Of a stretch of 58,301 bases of DNA, positions 17,554 to 26,631 are shown in pieces. Origin of the DNA: Ruminococcus sp. (GTDB taxonomy: Bacteria > Bacillota > Clostridia > Oscillospirales > Ruminococcaceae); contig JAFXCR010000002.1 in the NCBI GenBank assembly GCA_017516465.1, forward strand, positions 1 to 58,301, written 5' to 3'. Made by a program: the position numbers and the translations under genes. Each line of letters starts with the position of its first letter. Within the stretch, counting starts at the first letter, position 1. The notes under the pieces are model-generated. The model worked only from the letters and a program-made list of their open reading frames with translations. It did no database searches and was not told the DNA's origin.

Positions 17554-17660
17554 GTGGATAATAATAGAATAAGTGCAATACCGCACAAAGATTGTGCAAA
17601 ATATGAAAGCAAATCATATATAAAGCCGTCAGGCGGGCTTTGTGCGTCATTGCCTAAGAA

Positions 17661-18500
17661 TTACTTTTTGATTTTCATGGAAATATCGAAGCATTTAACG
17701 GAATGTGTAAGAGCTCCGAGAGAGATGATATCAACGCCGGTTTCTGCAACAGAGCGTATATTTTCCGATGTGATATTTCCAGATGCTTCAAGGAGAGCAC
17801 ATCCGGCAGTAATTTCAACAGCCTGAGACATTTCCTGACAATTCATGTTGTCGAGCATGATGATTTCCACGTTGTTCTCGAGAGCTTCTTTCAGCTCATC
17901 AAGAGTTCTGACTTCGACTTCAATCTTTACTGTGTGACCGATTTTTTCACGGAGAGCTGAAACTGCGGCTGTAATTCCGCCGTAAGCGTCGATGTGGTTG
18001 TCCTTGAGCATTGCGGCGTCGGAGAGATTGAAGCGGTGATTCTTTCCGCCTCCGACGGTCACTGCATATTTTTGGAGAGCACGGAGACCTGGGAGAGTCT
18101 TTCTTGTATCGGTAACAGAAGCGTTTGTTCCGCTGACAAGCTCCACACATTTGTTTGTGGCAGTTGAGATTCCTGACATATGCTGGAGAAGGTTAAGAGC
18201 AGTTCTTTCTCCCTTGAGCAGAGTGAGAGTGCTTCCTTCAAGCTCAGCGATGATATCGCCTTTATTTACCTTTGTACCGTCCTTCAGAAGGATGTTGAAA
18301 TTCACGTTTCCGCCGGCGAGTTCAAAAACACGCTTTGCAATTTCTATACCGCAGACAATGCCTGTATCCTTTGCGACATAGTAGGCGGAGCTTCTGTGCT
18401 CCTCGGGGATAAGATTATCCGCAGCGGCGTCGATATAGTTAATATCCTCCATAAGGGCGGTAGTAATGATATTGTCAATATAGCATTGTAAAAGCTTCAT
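17661..18500 (-). CDS. nadC: Nicotinate-nucleotide pyrophosphorylase (carboxylating)
   Basis: 279 residues. Quinolinate phosphoribosyltransferase: NLLQHMSGISTATNKCVEL, TRKTLPGLRALQKYAV, GGGKNHRFNLSDAAMLKDNH and VEVRTLDELKEALEN are the known blocks for substrate and PRPP binding. It makes nicotinate mononucleotide from quinolinate in de novo NAD synthesis. It starts 11 nt after nadB with AAAGGAG upstream. A small hairpin (AAGCC/GGCTT) follows on the minus strand near 17625 and may end the transcript. Confidence 0.96.
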   Translation of the reverse strand: MKLLQCYIDNIITTALMEDINYIDAAADNLIPEEHRSSAYYVAKDTGIVCGIEIAKRVFELAGGNVNFNILLKDGTKVNKGDIIAELEGSTLTLLKGERTALNLLQHMSGISTATNKCVELVSGTNASVTDTRKTLPGLRALQKYAVTVGGGKNHRFNLSDAAMLKDNHIDAYGGITAAVSALREKIGHTVKIEVEVRTLDELKEALENNVEIIMLDNMNCQEMSQAVEITAGCALLEASGNITSENIRSVAETGVDIISLGALTHSVKCFDISMKIKK

Positions 18501-18511
18501 AATAATCTCCT

Positions 18512-19969
18512 TTACTGAGTTACTTCACTGAGGATTATTTCTGCAACGGTAACGATTGATTTTGCAAGAACGTAGTCTGCGTCCATGAGATAGTTTCCGG
18601 TAAGCAGATCGTTCCGCATTTTCTTAATGCGTTCAAGACCTTCAGTAGCAGCCTGTTTGTCGGGGATGACGAAATGAGCCTGCTGCATGATATTTCTTGT
18701 TTCTGTGCGGTATCCCTTTGGGATCCGGCTATTTCCGATATGTGCATCAAATTCTGCTTCATCGAAGCCTTCCGGAGCAGAATCAATACGGGAAGCGATT
18801 GTATCTGCGGCATGACGCGAGAATACGAGAGCTTCCAGAAGCGAATTGCTTGCGAGTCTGTTGCTTCCGTGAACGCCTGTATGAGAACATTCTCCGCAGG
18901 CAAAGAGGTTGGTCAGGGATGTTTCGGAGTTCATATCGACGTCTATGCCGCCCATGAGATAATGCTGGCACGGATAAATCGGGATAGGCTCTTTTGTAAG
19001 ATCAAAGCCCTGTTCCATAAGATTATGGTAAATCATGGGGAATCGTTTTTTCAGGAAATCGCTGTCCTTGTAGCTGATATCAAGGAAGAAGTCGGTAGAA
19101 TTCTGTTTTCTTGCTTCCAGAATAATAGAATGTGAAACGACATCTCTCGGAGCAAGCTCAAGACGCTGGTCGTAATTGTGCATAAAGCGTTCTTTTTTGC
19201 AATTGAGCAGGTACGCACCTTCTCCGCGGACAGCCTCGGAAATGAGGAAGCATTCACGGGTTTCCTTGTTGTTGAAGGCTGTGGGGTGGAACTGAACGTA
19301 ACTTAGGTTTTTTATTTTAGCTCCCATTTCGTAGGCAAATGTGATACCGTCTCCGGTAGCGATAGCGGAATTAGTTGTATATTTATAAACTCTGCCGATA
19401 CCGCCGGTAGCAAGAATCATGAAGTGGCAGTTGCAGGTTTCGTAGGAGTTGTCCGGCATTTTCAGGAAAGCGGAATAGCCTGTGGAGGTCTTTTTAACTT
19501 CGCACATAAAGGTGTTTTCCATTATTTCGACGTTATCGAGAGTCTGGACATAGCTGAGGAGCTTTGAAGCGATTTCCTTGCCGGTAGAATCGGCATGGTG
19601 GAAGATACGGTGATGACTGTGACCGCCTTCAAGGGTGCGGTGGTACGAGCCATCGGGATTTTTGTCAAAGTCAACACCGAGATTTATAATGCGTTCGATA
19701 TCCTGTGCAGCTTCGCTGACAAGAGTATGAACGGCGTCTGCATTGTTTTTAAATCCGCCAGCTATCATAGTATCATTCTGGTGATACTGAGGATTATCAG
19801 TAGGTGAATTATAAACGCCTGCGATGCCTCCCTGAGCGAGAGAGGAGTTGCAGAGAGTAAGCTCACGCTTGCAGAGGATAAGAATATTAAGATCAGCCGG
19901 AAGATTTATTGCGGCATAGAGACCGGCAGCACCGCAGCCAGCGATAATGACATCATAGTTACGAGACAT
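18512..19969 (-). CDS. nadB: L-aspartate oxidase
   Basis: 485 residues. FAD-binding GCGAAGLYAAINLP at the N-terminus, SSLAQGGIAGVYN, the substrate-gating histidines in TLEGGHSHHRIFHHADSTGK, and AACGECSHTGVHGSNRLASNS-like sequence for the second FAD contact (here FACGECSHTGVHGSNRLASN). It oxidises aspartate to iminoaspartate for NAD synthesis. It lacks part of the C-terminal helical domain of E. coli NadB (about 540 residues). It leads a nadB-nadC operon; nadA is not in the window. Confidence 0.95.
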   Translation of the reverse strand: MSRNYDVIIAGCGAAGLYAAINLPADLNILILCKRELTLCNSSLAQGGIAGVYNSPTDNPQYHQNDTMIAGGFKNNADAVHTLVSEAAQDIERIINLGVDFDKNPDGSYHRTLEGGHSHHRIFHHADSTGKEIASKLLSYVQTLDNVEIMENTFMCEVKKTSTGYSAFLKMPDNSYETCNCHFMILATGGIGRVYKYTTNSAIATGDGITFAYEMGAKIKNLSYVQFHPTAFNNKETRECFLISEAVRGEGAYLLNCKKERFMHNYDQRLELAPRDVVSHSIILEARKQNSTDFFLDISYKDSDFLKKRFPMIYHNLMEQGFDLTKEPIPIYPCQHYLMGGIDVDMNSETSLTNLFACGECSHTGVHGSNRLASNSLLEALVFSRHAADTIASRIDSAPEGFDEAEFDAHIGNSRIPKGYRTETRNIMQQAHFVIPDKQAATEGLERIKKMRNDLLTGNYLMDADYVLAKSIVTVAEIILSEVTQ

Positions 19970-20004
19970 ATAATCACATCCTTTTGTAAATATATACTTA
20001 TTTT

Positions 20005-20033
20005 ATTATAACACAAATTTTTTAAAATGTCAC
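20005..20033 (-). promoter_or_regulatory. Promoter of nadB-nadC
   Basis: On the minus strand GTGACA, 17 nt, TATAAT, about 35 nt before nadB. No NiaR/YrxA-type operator was recognised by eye. Confidence 0.7.
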
Positions 20034-20063
20034 TACCTTTTGAGAAAATAGTGGTGATTTTTG

Positions 20064-20103
20064 CAAAAAAAATAGACAGCCCTCTTGAAAGAGAGCTGTC
20101 TAT
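20064..20103 (-). terminator. Terminator of the ferredoxin gene
   Basis: On the minus strand ATAGACAGC-TCTCTTTCAAGAGG-GCTGTCTAT followed by eight T. A strong hairpin that isolates the ferredoxin gene from nadB. Confidence 0.9.
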
Positions 20104-20121
20104 CATTGTTTTCTGATAGAA

Positions 20122-20292
20122 TTATTCAGCAACAGGAGCTGAAACAGGGCAAACACCTGCACAAGCACCGCAGTCAACGCAAGTGTCAGCGTTGATAACG
20201 TACTTTCCGTCTCCCTCTGAAATAGCACCTACTGGACACTCGCCCATGCAAGCACCACAGCTGATGCAATCATCTGAAATTTTGTATGCCAT
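20122..20292 (-). CDS. Small 2[4Fe-4S] ferredoxin
   Basis: 56 residues, MAYKISDDCISCGACMGECP and then a second CVDCGACAGVCP. The two CxxCxxCxxxCP motifs each supply ligands for a [4Fe-4S] cluster, so this is a clostridial-type low-potential electron carrier. The ATG follows CGGAGGTG by about 7 nt. A candidate promoter (TTGATT, 16 nt, TACAAT) lies upstream, and the leader has a small hairpin (AAGAGTG/CACTCTT). The gene stands alone between two terminated or separate units. Confidence 0.96.
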   Translation of the reverse strand: MAYKISDDCISCGACMGECPVGAISEGDGKYVINADTCVDCGACAGVCPVSAPVAE

Positions 20293-20391
20293 AAGTATGC
20301 ACCTCCGTATTATTTAAGAGTGATACACTCTTATTTAAATATATTGTAACATATTTTCTGAAAAAATCAAGCGTTTTTTGTTAGTCATGAC

Positions 20392-21843
20392 TTACGAATT
20401 GCTTTCAGTTTTCTGTTTTTCAGGCAGCTTCTTTTTTTCGAGGCATACACATGAAGCTCCGGCAGCAGCCCAGAAAATCGGTGCAAAAGTGATATTGCTG
20501 CATCCGATGAGGAAGATAAGTGCTCCGCCGAGAGTTACAAGGAAAAGAACGGCATTTTCTGGTTCAACAGCGATCTTTGCATTTTTGAAGCCGAAACAGA
20601 GAACAGGAATGAGTATACAGAGCAGAGCGATAAGTGAGGGGATTCCTCTTGTTGCTGCGGTGTAGAGATATTCGTTGTAGACCTTGTCGAAGGTTCCTTT
20701 GTTGTTGCTGACGATATCAGTAACGGATTTGAGTTCTTCACCAGTCAAAGATTTTACAGTGTATAACTGAGGATATACAAGCTGTTCAGGGCCTGTACCA
20801 GTCATGGAAGATTCCTTGATGATATCAATTGTTTTTGTGTTGAGGAAATAATATACATCAAAAGTATCATTGATATCAACGGCACGGTCGTCATAAAGTC
20901 CGCTTGCTGAAATTCTGTTATATGAGTCGAAAGTCCAGAGAGTCTTGCCGTCAAGAAGCTTGTAGCTGTTTGATTTTGAGCCGATTCCGGCAAAGCAGAG
21001 TACAAAAGCGAGTGCTCCGGATGCTGCGGGGAGAATCAGAAGTAAAAGTGCTTTTTTGGGTGATTTTCTGATTATAACGGCTGCAATTGCAAATATAACT
21101 GCCAGAGCTATACCGGCAAGGCTCATGAAAGAGAAGGTATAGATCATGACAAAAGTGAATATACAGGAGCTTGTCAGACAGAATATGCGGTATTTTCCGG
21201 AAGATGTAAGAGCAAATGATACCAGTGCTGCTATAAGTGCAAGAGAGAGTGTCATTGCAAGAAAGATAGGAGACTGTGAAAGTCCGGAAGCGGCGAAATC
21301 AAGATTGGTGAGAACTGGCGGATAATGTGTGAACTCGCCTGTGAATATCTGTATCATAGCAAAAACAGAGTTCACGATACCGGCAAGAATAATTCCGTTG
21401 ATAACGCTTTTCAGAGCTTTCTGACGTTTCAACGAGGCAGCCGTTATGAAGAAACAGCAATAGAAGATGATTGCAAGAAGTCCTTCACCACGCTGCGGAA
21501 ATCCGTAGAATCCGATGTTGATGTCGTATGAATCGAGCATGGAAACTGCTCCCCAACCGATCATTGCACCGAAAGCACAGGCGGAGAAGATTGCACTGCC
21601 TGTGATGAATTTCCTGATTATAGCGATAAGAGCCATAATCATGCAGAAAACTCCGGGAATAACAAGGCCGAACGTGGCACTGGAATATGTCATTTCTTTG
21701 CTGACTTCAGGAGGAATGGTAAAGAGCGATACAGAAAGACAGGCAGCGATAAGACCGAGAGAGGCTGTCTTTGAGTACTGTTCCTCTGTCATATTGAGGA
21801 TAAAGTTGGATTTATCCGAGGTATTCATTAGATTTTTAGCCAT
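20392..21843 (-). CDS. O-antigen ligase/polymerase-like membrane protein
   Basis: 483 residues with about 11-12 membrane segments. The C-terminal half has the Wzy_C-type pattern: GTGPEQLVYPQ, then an extracytoplasmic stretch with YNEYLYTAATRGIPSLIALLCIL. Such proteins polymerise or ligate lipid-linked glycans outside the membrane. No other polysaccharide genes lie beside it; it follows rny by 74 nt. Whether it acts on a wall polymer or another acceptor is unknown. Confidence 0.75.
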   Translation of the reverse strand: MAKNLMNTSDKSNFILNMTEEQYSKTASLGLIAACLSVSLFTIPPEVSKEMTYSSATFGLVIPGVFCMIMALIAIIRKFITGSAIFSACAFGAMIGWGAVSMLDSYDINIGFYGFPQRGEGLLAIIFYCCFFITAASLKRQKALKSVINGIILAGIVNSVFAMIQIFTGEFTHYPPVLTNLDFAASGLSQSPIFLAMTLSLALIAALVSFALTSSGKYRIFCLTSSCIFTFVMIYTFSFMSLAGIALAVIFAIAAVIIRKSPKKALLLLILPAASGALAFVLCFAGIGSKSNSYKLLDGKTLWTFDSYNRISASGLYDDRAVDINDTFDVYYFLNTKTIDIIKESSMTGTGPEQLVYPQLYTVKSLTGEELKSVTDIVSNNKGTFDKVYNEYLYTAATRGIPSLIALLCILIPVLCFGFKNAKIAVEPENAVLFLVTLGGALIFLIGCSNITFAPIFWAAAGASCVCLEKKKLPEKQKTESNS

Positions 21844-21917
21844 AGCTTCAGACCTTTCTTATTGAAATTCGATGGTTTAAAAAAGCGGACGGAATTAACC
21901 GTCCGCAATTTTCAGCG

Positions 21918-23495
21918 TTATTTAGCGTAGTCAGTAACTCTGCTTTCACGAATAAGATTAATCTTGATTTGTCCGGGATAATCCATTTCGTTTTCAATCT
22001 GCTGGGAGATCTGTCTTGCAACAAGAACCATTTTTTCATCATTAATAATCTCAGGAATAACCATGATTCTGACCTCACGACCTGCCTGAACGGCGAAGCA
22101 TTTTTCAACGCCCTCGTAGGATGTGCAGATTTCCTCAAGCTTTTGGAGACGCTTGATGTAGCTTTCGTAATTTTCGCTTCTTGCGGCAGGTCTTGCGGCG
22201 GATATAGCGTCAGCAGCCTGAACGATACAAGCGATAACAGTTTTAGGTTCAACGTCGTTGTGGTGAGCCTCAACTGCATGGATAACAACGGGATTTTCGT
22301 TGTATTTTTTACATACATCAACACCGATCTGAACGTGTGAGCCTTCAATTTCAGAAGTAAGAGCCTTACCGATATCGTGGAGAAGACCGGCACGGCGTGC
22401 GATATTTGCGTCAACGCCAAGCTCAGATGCGAGAACTCCGCAGAGTTTTGCCACTTCGATGGAGTGGTCAAGAACGTTCTGACGATAGCTTGTACGGAAT
22501 TTAAGGCGTCCGATAAGCTTGATAAGCTCGTGATTTACGCCATGTACATTAGTTTCGATAACAGCTCGCTCACCTTCCTGCTTGATGCGGTATTCAACCT
22601 CACGGCGAGCCTTGTCGACCATTTCCTCAATGCGTGTGGGGTGGATACGTCCGTCAGCGATAAGCTTTTCGAGGGCAATTCTTGCAACCTCACGGCGAAT
22701 CTGGTCGAAGCAGGAGAGAGTAATAGCTTCGGGTGTATCATCGATGATGAGATCGACGCCGGTAAGAGTTTCGAGAGTTCTGATGTTTCTGCCTTCGCGT
22801 CCGATGATGCGTCCCTTCATTTCGTCATTTGGGAGAGGAACAACGGAGACAGCGGCTTCCGACACCTGATCTGCCGCCACCTTAGCGATAGCAAGCGAGA
22901 TATAGCCTCTTGCTTTTTCGTGACATTCATCTTTAATCTGCTGTTCATAGGCTGCAACCTTGACGGCCTTTTCGTGAACAAGATCCTCCTCAAGCTTGGA
23001 GATTATGTATTCCTTAGCCTGATCCTTTGTGAATTCGGAGATTCTTTCAAGGACATCGAGCTGACCTTTTTTGATAGTTTCCGCTTCTTTAAGCTTTTCA
23101 TCGGCGGATTTTATCTTCTGATTGAGGATATCCTCTTTCTTTTCGAGGTTGTCGTTTTTCTTATCGAGATTCTCTTCTTTCTGCTGCATACGTCTTTCCT
23201 GACGTGATAAATCTGCTCTGCGATCCTTGATTTCCTTGTCAGCTTCTGTGCGGAGCTTATGAATTTCGTCCTTTGCCTCAATGAGAGCACTTTTCTTTTT
23301 GTTGTCGGCATCTTTTTTTGCGTCCTCAACGATACGTTCTGCCTGCTGTTCAGCGGAGCCGATCAAAGATTCTGCCTGCTGCTTACGTTTTTCGATGCCG
23401 GCAGCGATACCTTTTTTGTATGCGATGAGTCCGGCAATTGCTGCACCTGCGATGAGAGCTACAACAATCAGAATAATAGCAACAATCAAGTCCAT
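21918..23495 (-). CDS. rny: Ribonuclease Y
   Basis: 525 residues from the ATG at 23495. An N-terminal membrane helix ([20 protein letters not shown]) is followed by a long coiled coil (about 25-200), a KH domain ([15 protein letters not shown]) and an HD domain ([13 protein letters not shown]). RNase Y is the membrane-bound endonuclease that starts much mRNA decay in Firmicutes. An ATG at 23504 lies only 2 nt from AGGAGG, so the second ATG (11 nt away) is preferred. The gene lies behind a long structured leader or RNA gene. Confidence 0.96.
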   Translation of the reverse strand: MDLIVAIILIVVALIAGAAIAGLIAYKKGIAAGIEKRKQQAESLIGSAEQQAERIVEDAKKDADNKKKSALIEAKDEIHKLRTEADKEIKDRRADLSRQERRMQQKEENLDKKNDNLEKKEDILNQKIKSADEKLKEAETIKKGQLDVLERISEFTKDQAKEYIISKLEEDLVHEKAVKVAAYEQQIKDECHEKARGYISLAIAKVAADQVSEAAVSVVPLPNDEMKGRIIGREGRNIRTLETLTGVDLIIDDTPEAITLSCFDQIRREVARIALEKLIADGRIHPTRIEEMVDKARREVEYRIKQEGERAVIETNVHGVNHELIKLIGRLKFRTSYRQNVLDHSIEVAKLCGVLASELGVDANIARRAGLLHDIGKALTSEIEGSHVQIGVDVCKKYNENPVVIHAVEAHHNDVEPKTVIACIVQAADAISAARPAARSENYESYIKRLQKLEEICTSYEGVEKCFAVQAGREVRIMVIPEIINDEKMVLVARQISQQIENEMDYPGQIKINLIRESRVTDYAK

Positions 23496-23629
23496 ACAGT
23501 GCATTACCTCCTTTTTTAATAATTAATTTAATAATCTTGTATTATAAACCTATTACTAAAAGGCGGTAAATGCCGCATTATTTTATTCATTTAAATATAT
23601 TGATTAAGAGCCTGCTTAAAGCAGTACTC

Positions 23630-23826
23630 GTAAAACAAAATGGACGTTCAACGTCCGGTGCATATAACTGACGGGAAAATATGAGTATCGTCAGGTATAA
23701 CTGCACAGTTGTTTGAATCATATTTATACTGCGGAGGGCAAATGTTTATTTTTAGCTGCCTTCCGAGGATGATGTAAAACAAAGCCGCATAAACTGCCAT
23801 AGTAATACTATGCAAATAAATACAAC
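23630..23826 (-). ncRNA. Candidate structured small RNA or rny leader
   Basis: From a consensus promoter, a non-coding stretch of about 195 nt folds by eye into: a 5' hairpin (CATAGT/ACTATG); a stem TTTAT-GCGG / CCGC-AGT-ATAAA enclosing GGCA/TGCC; and a long hairpin GTGCA..TATA..CTGACG / CGTCAG..TATA..TGCAC. It ends with GGACGT-TGA-ACGTCC and ATTTTGTTTT, which looks like a weak terminator. rny begins about 140 nt further on, so the RNA may be free-standing, a 5' leader, or both. Size and layout are compatible with 6S RNA, but I could not confirm its conserved bulge. Class is unassigned. Confidence 0.5.
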
Positions 23827-23832
23827 ATAATT

Positions 23833-23861
23833 ATTATACACTTTTTTGATATATATGTCAA
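23833..23861 (-). promoter_or_regulatory. Consensus promoter of the small RNA/rny unit
   Basis: On the minus strand TTGACA, exactly 17 nt, TATAAT: a perfect sigma-A promoter about 340 nt before the rny start. Such strength is unusual for rny alone and fits an abundant RNA. The remaining gap to the next promoter (about 23870-23940) is AT-rich with nothing recognisable. Confidence 0.88.
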
Positions 23862-23939
23862 TAGACTTTTAGCAATAAATGCAAGTAAAAAAATATATTT
23901 TTATAGTAAGCCTGCTAATTTTTGTCAATGAATATCTGC

Positions 23940-23968
23940 TTGACAATTTGTTAAGAATAGTTTATAAT
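23940..23968 (+). promoter_or_regulatory. Consensus promoter of the dockerin GDSL esterase gene
   Basis: TTGACA, 17 nt, TATAAT, about 60 nt before the ATG. It is divergent from the small RNA/rny promoter about 80 nt away. Confidence 0.88.
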
Positions 23969-24028
23969 ACGGTTAAGGAAAATTAAAAATTATAGGATTG
24001 AACTTAATTTGGCACAAGGAGGACAAAA

Positions 24029-25372
24029 ATGAAAAAGATATTATCTGTATTTATTTCAGCGGTTATGGGTGCGACAATTGCAGCTATTCCGCCTGTACAC
24101 GCCACAGGTGAAACTGACGGTATCGACGGAATTGCGATTTTCGGCGACAGTATAGCTTCAGGATATGGTCTCGATCCTGACAAGGAATATAATTATGGTC
24201 AGATAATCGGAGATTATCTTGACTGTAAGGTGGAAAATTATGCCGTTTCAGGTGATACTACATTCGATATGCTTGATGATGTGAAAAATCTTTCAGATGA
24301 ACAGAAAAAATTTATATCCAGTGCTGAAGTGGTAGTTGTTTCAATCGGCGGCAACGACCTGATGAATTATTCTGCAAAGGAGATTCTGGGTTTTGCGGCT
24401 GATAACGGACTTCTTAATGAAGGCTACACAAAGGACAACATTCCGCAGGAGCTTTCAATTTCTGAGCTTATGACGTACGTTAATATCGATGTTGTTACTG
24501 AATTTGCTTCCACAGGTCTTGCAGCCCAGCTTAAGCTTGGCATGGTTCTTATGGATATTTATTCCGGTCTCTGTGTAGGTTCGGGAAAGGATGAGGGTTA
24601 TATCAGCGAGGTGATGATTCCGAATATCACAGAAGCTGTCGGCATCATAAAATCGCTTAACCCCGATGCAAGAATCATCGTCCAGAGCGTTTATCAGCCT
24701 TTACAGTTCTCCCCTGAGTTCATGGAGGAAAAGCTGGCAGGAGACAGAGCAGTTGCGGCAGGTATGGTAAGACTTAGATTCGAGGAGATTCTTGCTGATT
24801 TCAGAACAAAGCTTGCGGCAATAGAGGGCGTTGAGCTTGCAGATGTTCTTTATGAATTTACATCGCTTACACCTGAACAGGCGGAAACAGAACAGGGCTA
24901 CGCATATTATTTTACTGATATTGAGCTTTCAGGCAAGGACAGGGATTTTCACCCGAATCAGAGAGGTCATCTTGCGATTGCGGCGGAGATTCTTGATACT
25001 ATCGGAGTTCTTCATAACGATAACGGTCTCCTGACAAAGGTTTACCGCAGTCTGCCGGAAACAGGACGTGAGGTGACATATCCTCATATTGCTCTTGACA
25101 CTTACAAGAAGGTTGCAGGAAATTTTATGCTTGGTGATGTTGATTTCGACAACATTATTACCGGATCAGACGCTACTCTTGTCCTCAGAGAGTATACACT
25201 GCTTGGCAGTAATGTTGATACGATTTTCTCTTCAACGCAGAAAGAAGCTGCTGATGTTGACGATAATGGAATAATTACCGGATCAGATGCACAGATGATT
25301 CTTAATTACTACACGTATCTTTCTTCCGGAGGAAATCTCTCTTTTGAGGAGTATTTCAAAATCCCTGACTGA
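24029..25372 (+). CDS. Secreted GDSL esterase with C-terminal dockerin
   Basis: 447 residues. Signal peptide (MKKILSVFISAVMGATIAAI, cleavage near HATG). The SGNH-hydrolase blocks are IAIFGDSIASGYGL (Ser nucleophile), VSIGGNDLM (Gly/Asn oxyanion) and DFHPNQRGH (Asp/His). A dockerin follows at about 368-440 with two Ca-binding repeats, GDVDFDNIITGSDATLVL and DVDDNGIITGSDAQMIL. It likely removes ester groups such as acetyl from plant polysaccharides while docked on a scaffoldin; the exact ester is not known. AAGGAGGA precedes the ATG and a strong terminator follows. Confidence 0.92.
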   Translation: MKKILSVFISAVMGATIAAIPPVHATGETDGIDGIAIFGDSIASGYGLDPDKEYNYGQIIGDYLDCKVENYAVSGDTTFDMLDDVKNLSDEQKKFISSAEVVVVSIGGNDLMNYSAKEILGFAADNGLLNEGYTKDNIPQELSISELMTYVNIDVVTEFASTGLAAQLKLGMVLMDIYSGLCVGSGKDEGYISEVMIPNITEAVGIIKSLNPDARIIVQSVYQPLQFSPEFMEEKLAGDRAVAAGMVRLRFEEILADFRTKLAAIEGVELADVLYEFTSLTPEQAETEQGYAYYFTDIELSGKDRDFHPNQRGHLAIAAEILDTIGVLHNDNGLLTKVYRSLPETGREVTYPHIALDTYKKVAGNFMLGDVDFDNIITGSDATLVLREYTLLGSNVDTIFSSTQKEAADVDDNGIITGSDAQMILNYYTYLSSGGNLSFEEYFKIPD

Positions 25373-25393
25373 TATATTCTTTAATAATACAGA

Positions 25394-25430
25394 AAAATCG
25401 CCGCAGAGTTGACCTGCGGCGATTTTAGTT
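25394..25430 (+). terminator. Terminator of the GDSL esterase gene
   Basis: AAAATCGCCGCAG-AGTTGAC-CTGCGGCGATTTT, a 13-bp stem with A and T runs on its sides. Confidence 0.92.
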
Positions 25431-25452
25431 CGTTATGTTTTTTGTTGGGATA

Positions 25453-25495
25453 AATATCCGCATTTCGTGTAAAGAGGAAATGCGGATATTTTTAT
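25453..25495 (-). terminator. Terminator of the minus-strand membrane-protein gene
   Basis: AATATCCGCATTTC / GAAATGCGGATATT with a 10-nt loop lies directly after the minus-strand stop. It also has a T run on the plus strand, so it forms a second barrier in this convergent gap. Confidence 0.75.
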
Positions 25496-26103
25496 TATGT
25501 ACGATGAATTGTTTTTAATGAGATAATTGGAACTGCAATTGCAGCGGCAAGTGTGATAATAACAAAGATGGAAATGTTTACGGAGCCTGTAATTAATTCG
25601 TCAGGTGAGGGAACAGTGTGAAGAATACCGGATACAGATTCTTCAACAGAGTCGGGGTTTGCAAAATTTTTGATTTGTAAATGAGTGATGAAAAGCGAAA
25701 GTTTTGCCAGAACCATAGGGATAAACGCAACTGTAAGCGTGGTGCAGGCTTTGTTAGTATTCTTCATCATTTGGATAATACTGATAATAATATATACAGC
25801 ACATACTGCAAGACATATACATGATATTGCCAGAACACCGGTTATTGCAAGTTCGCTGTGGTTTTTTACACATGTGATATCCATTTCATAGTCGTTGTTG
25901 GATAAAAAAGTAAGCTGTGATAATGAAATTGAATATTTTTTTCCGTCTTCTGCTTTTATTGTAGATACTGGCAGGAAAAATTGTGCGACGCTCATAAGAA
26001 TAAGCGAGATGATGAGAATACAGGCGTACATAGTTCCGAATGATGTTTTGTGGCTCTGATTGCTGACAAGTTCTGTTGAAACAGCGTTTTGCTTTAAATT
26101 CAT
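25495..26103 (-). CDS. Small multi-pass membrane protein, unknown function
   Basis: 202 residues from the ATG at 26103 (MNLKQNAVSTELVSNQSHKT), which has AAAGGAG upstream; the frame continues upstream without a site. Four membrane segments are visible: about 30-50, 90-115, 122-145 and 180-200. One extracytoplasmic stretch (KAEDGKKYSISLSQL) follows the first. The family is not recognised. It is divergent from an XRE-type regulator, which may control it. Confidence 0.7.
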   Translation of the reverse strand: MNLKQNAVSTELVSNQSHKTSFGTMYACILIISLILMSVAQFFLPVSTIKAEDGKKYSISLSQLTFLSNNDYEMDITCVKNHSELAITGVLAISCICLAVCAVYIIISIIQMMKNTNKACTTLTVAFIPMVLAKLSLFITHLQIKNFANPDSVEESVSGILHTVPSPDELITGSVNISIFVIITLAAAIAVPIISLKTIHRT

Positions 26104-26134
26104 AATAAAATCTCCTTTGATGTAATAATTGCAG

Positions 26135-26163
26135 ATAATACAATAAATGATGTGGTTTATCAA
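26135..26163 (-). promoter_or_regulatory. Promoter of the small membrane-protein gene
   Basis: On the minus strand TTGATA, 17 nt, TATTAT. It lies close to a TATAAT at 26184-26189 that could serve the divergent XRE gene, so one bound repressor could reach both. Confidence 0.65.
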
Positions 26164-26223
26164 TAGGAATACATGATTTATGATATAATTTGGTATAACT
26201 ACTAAAAAAAGGAGCGGTGAGTT

Positions 26224-26568
26224 ATGCAACATTATCACAGGATCCGTGATCTTAGAGAGGACAGCGATCTTACTCAAGAGGAGCTTTGCCGTCAGCTTTA
26301 TATGCACAAGACGACCTATACGAATTACGAGCAGGGGAAGCATACGGTTCCGCTGGATTTTGCTGTCACAATCGCCGATTTCTATGATGTCAGCATTGAT
26401 TATATAGCTGGCAGGACGAACTTTCTTAAAGGGAAAGCCAATCCGCAGTTTACAGAAGATGAACTTAGTTTCATTGAGAAATTTTCACTTCTGACAGAGA
26501 GAAACAAGGGTAAGCTGGAGCTTTTTCTGGAACAGCTCATCGAACAGCAGGGGGAATCTAAAAAATAG
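26224..26568 (+). CDS. XRE-family helix-turn-helix regulator
   Basis: 114 residues. The HTH_3 domain occupies about 6-62 (RIRDLREDSDLTQEELCRQL, then TTYTNYEQGKHTVPLDF). A linker and a helical C-terminus (about 75-114) probably dimerise. AAAGGAGCGGTG precedes the ATG. It is divergent from the four-helix membrane-protein gene, with promoters within about 120 nt, which suggests local autoregulation and control of that neighbour. Ligand and stimulus are unknown. Confidence 0.9.
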   Translation: MQHYHRIRDLREDSDLTQEELCRQLYMHKTTYTNYEQGKHTVPLDFAVTIADFYDVSIDYIAGRTNFLKGKANPQFTEDELSFIEKFSLLTERNKGKLELFLEQLIEQQGESKK

Positions 26569-26583
26569 CTGAAACAAAGAAAA

Positions 26584-26624
26584 CCGCAGTATCGGAAAAT
26601 ATCCGTACTGCGGCTTTTGTTTTG
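26584..26624 (+). terminator. Terminator between the XRE gene and metG
   Basis: CCGCAGTA-T-CGGA / TCCG-TACTGCGG followed by CTTTTGTTTT. One bulged base. It ends the XRE transcript and may also act for convergent metG. Confidence 0.85.
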
Positions 26625-26631
26625 TGTTAGT

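Noticed and set aside
23496-23504. ATG at 23504 as start of rny
   Set aside because: Only 2 nt from AGGAGG; the ATG at 23495 is better spaced and gives the usual N-terminus.
23630-23826. Firm assignment of the rny-upstream RNA as 6S RNA
   Set aside because: Length fits, but the closing stem and conserved central bubble could not be shown by eye; kept as unclassified.
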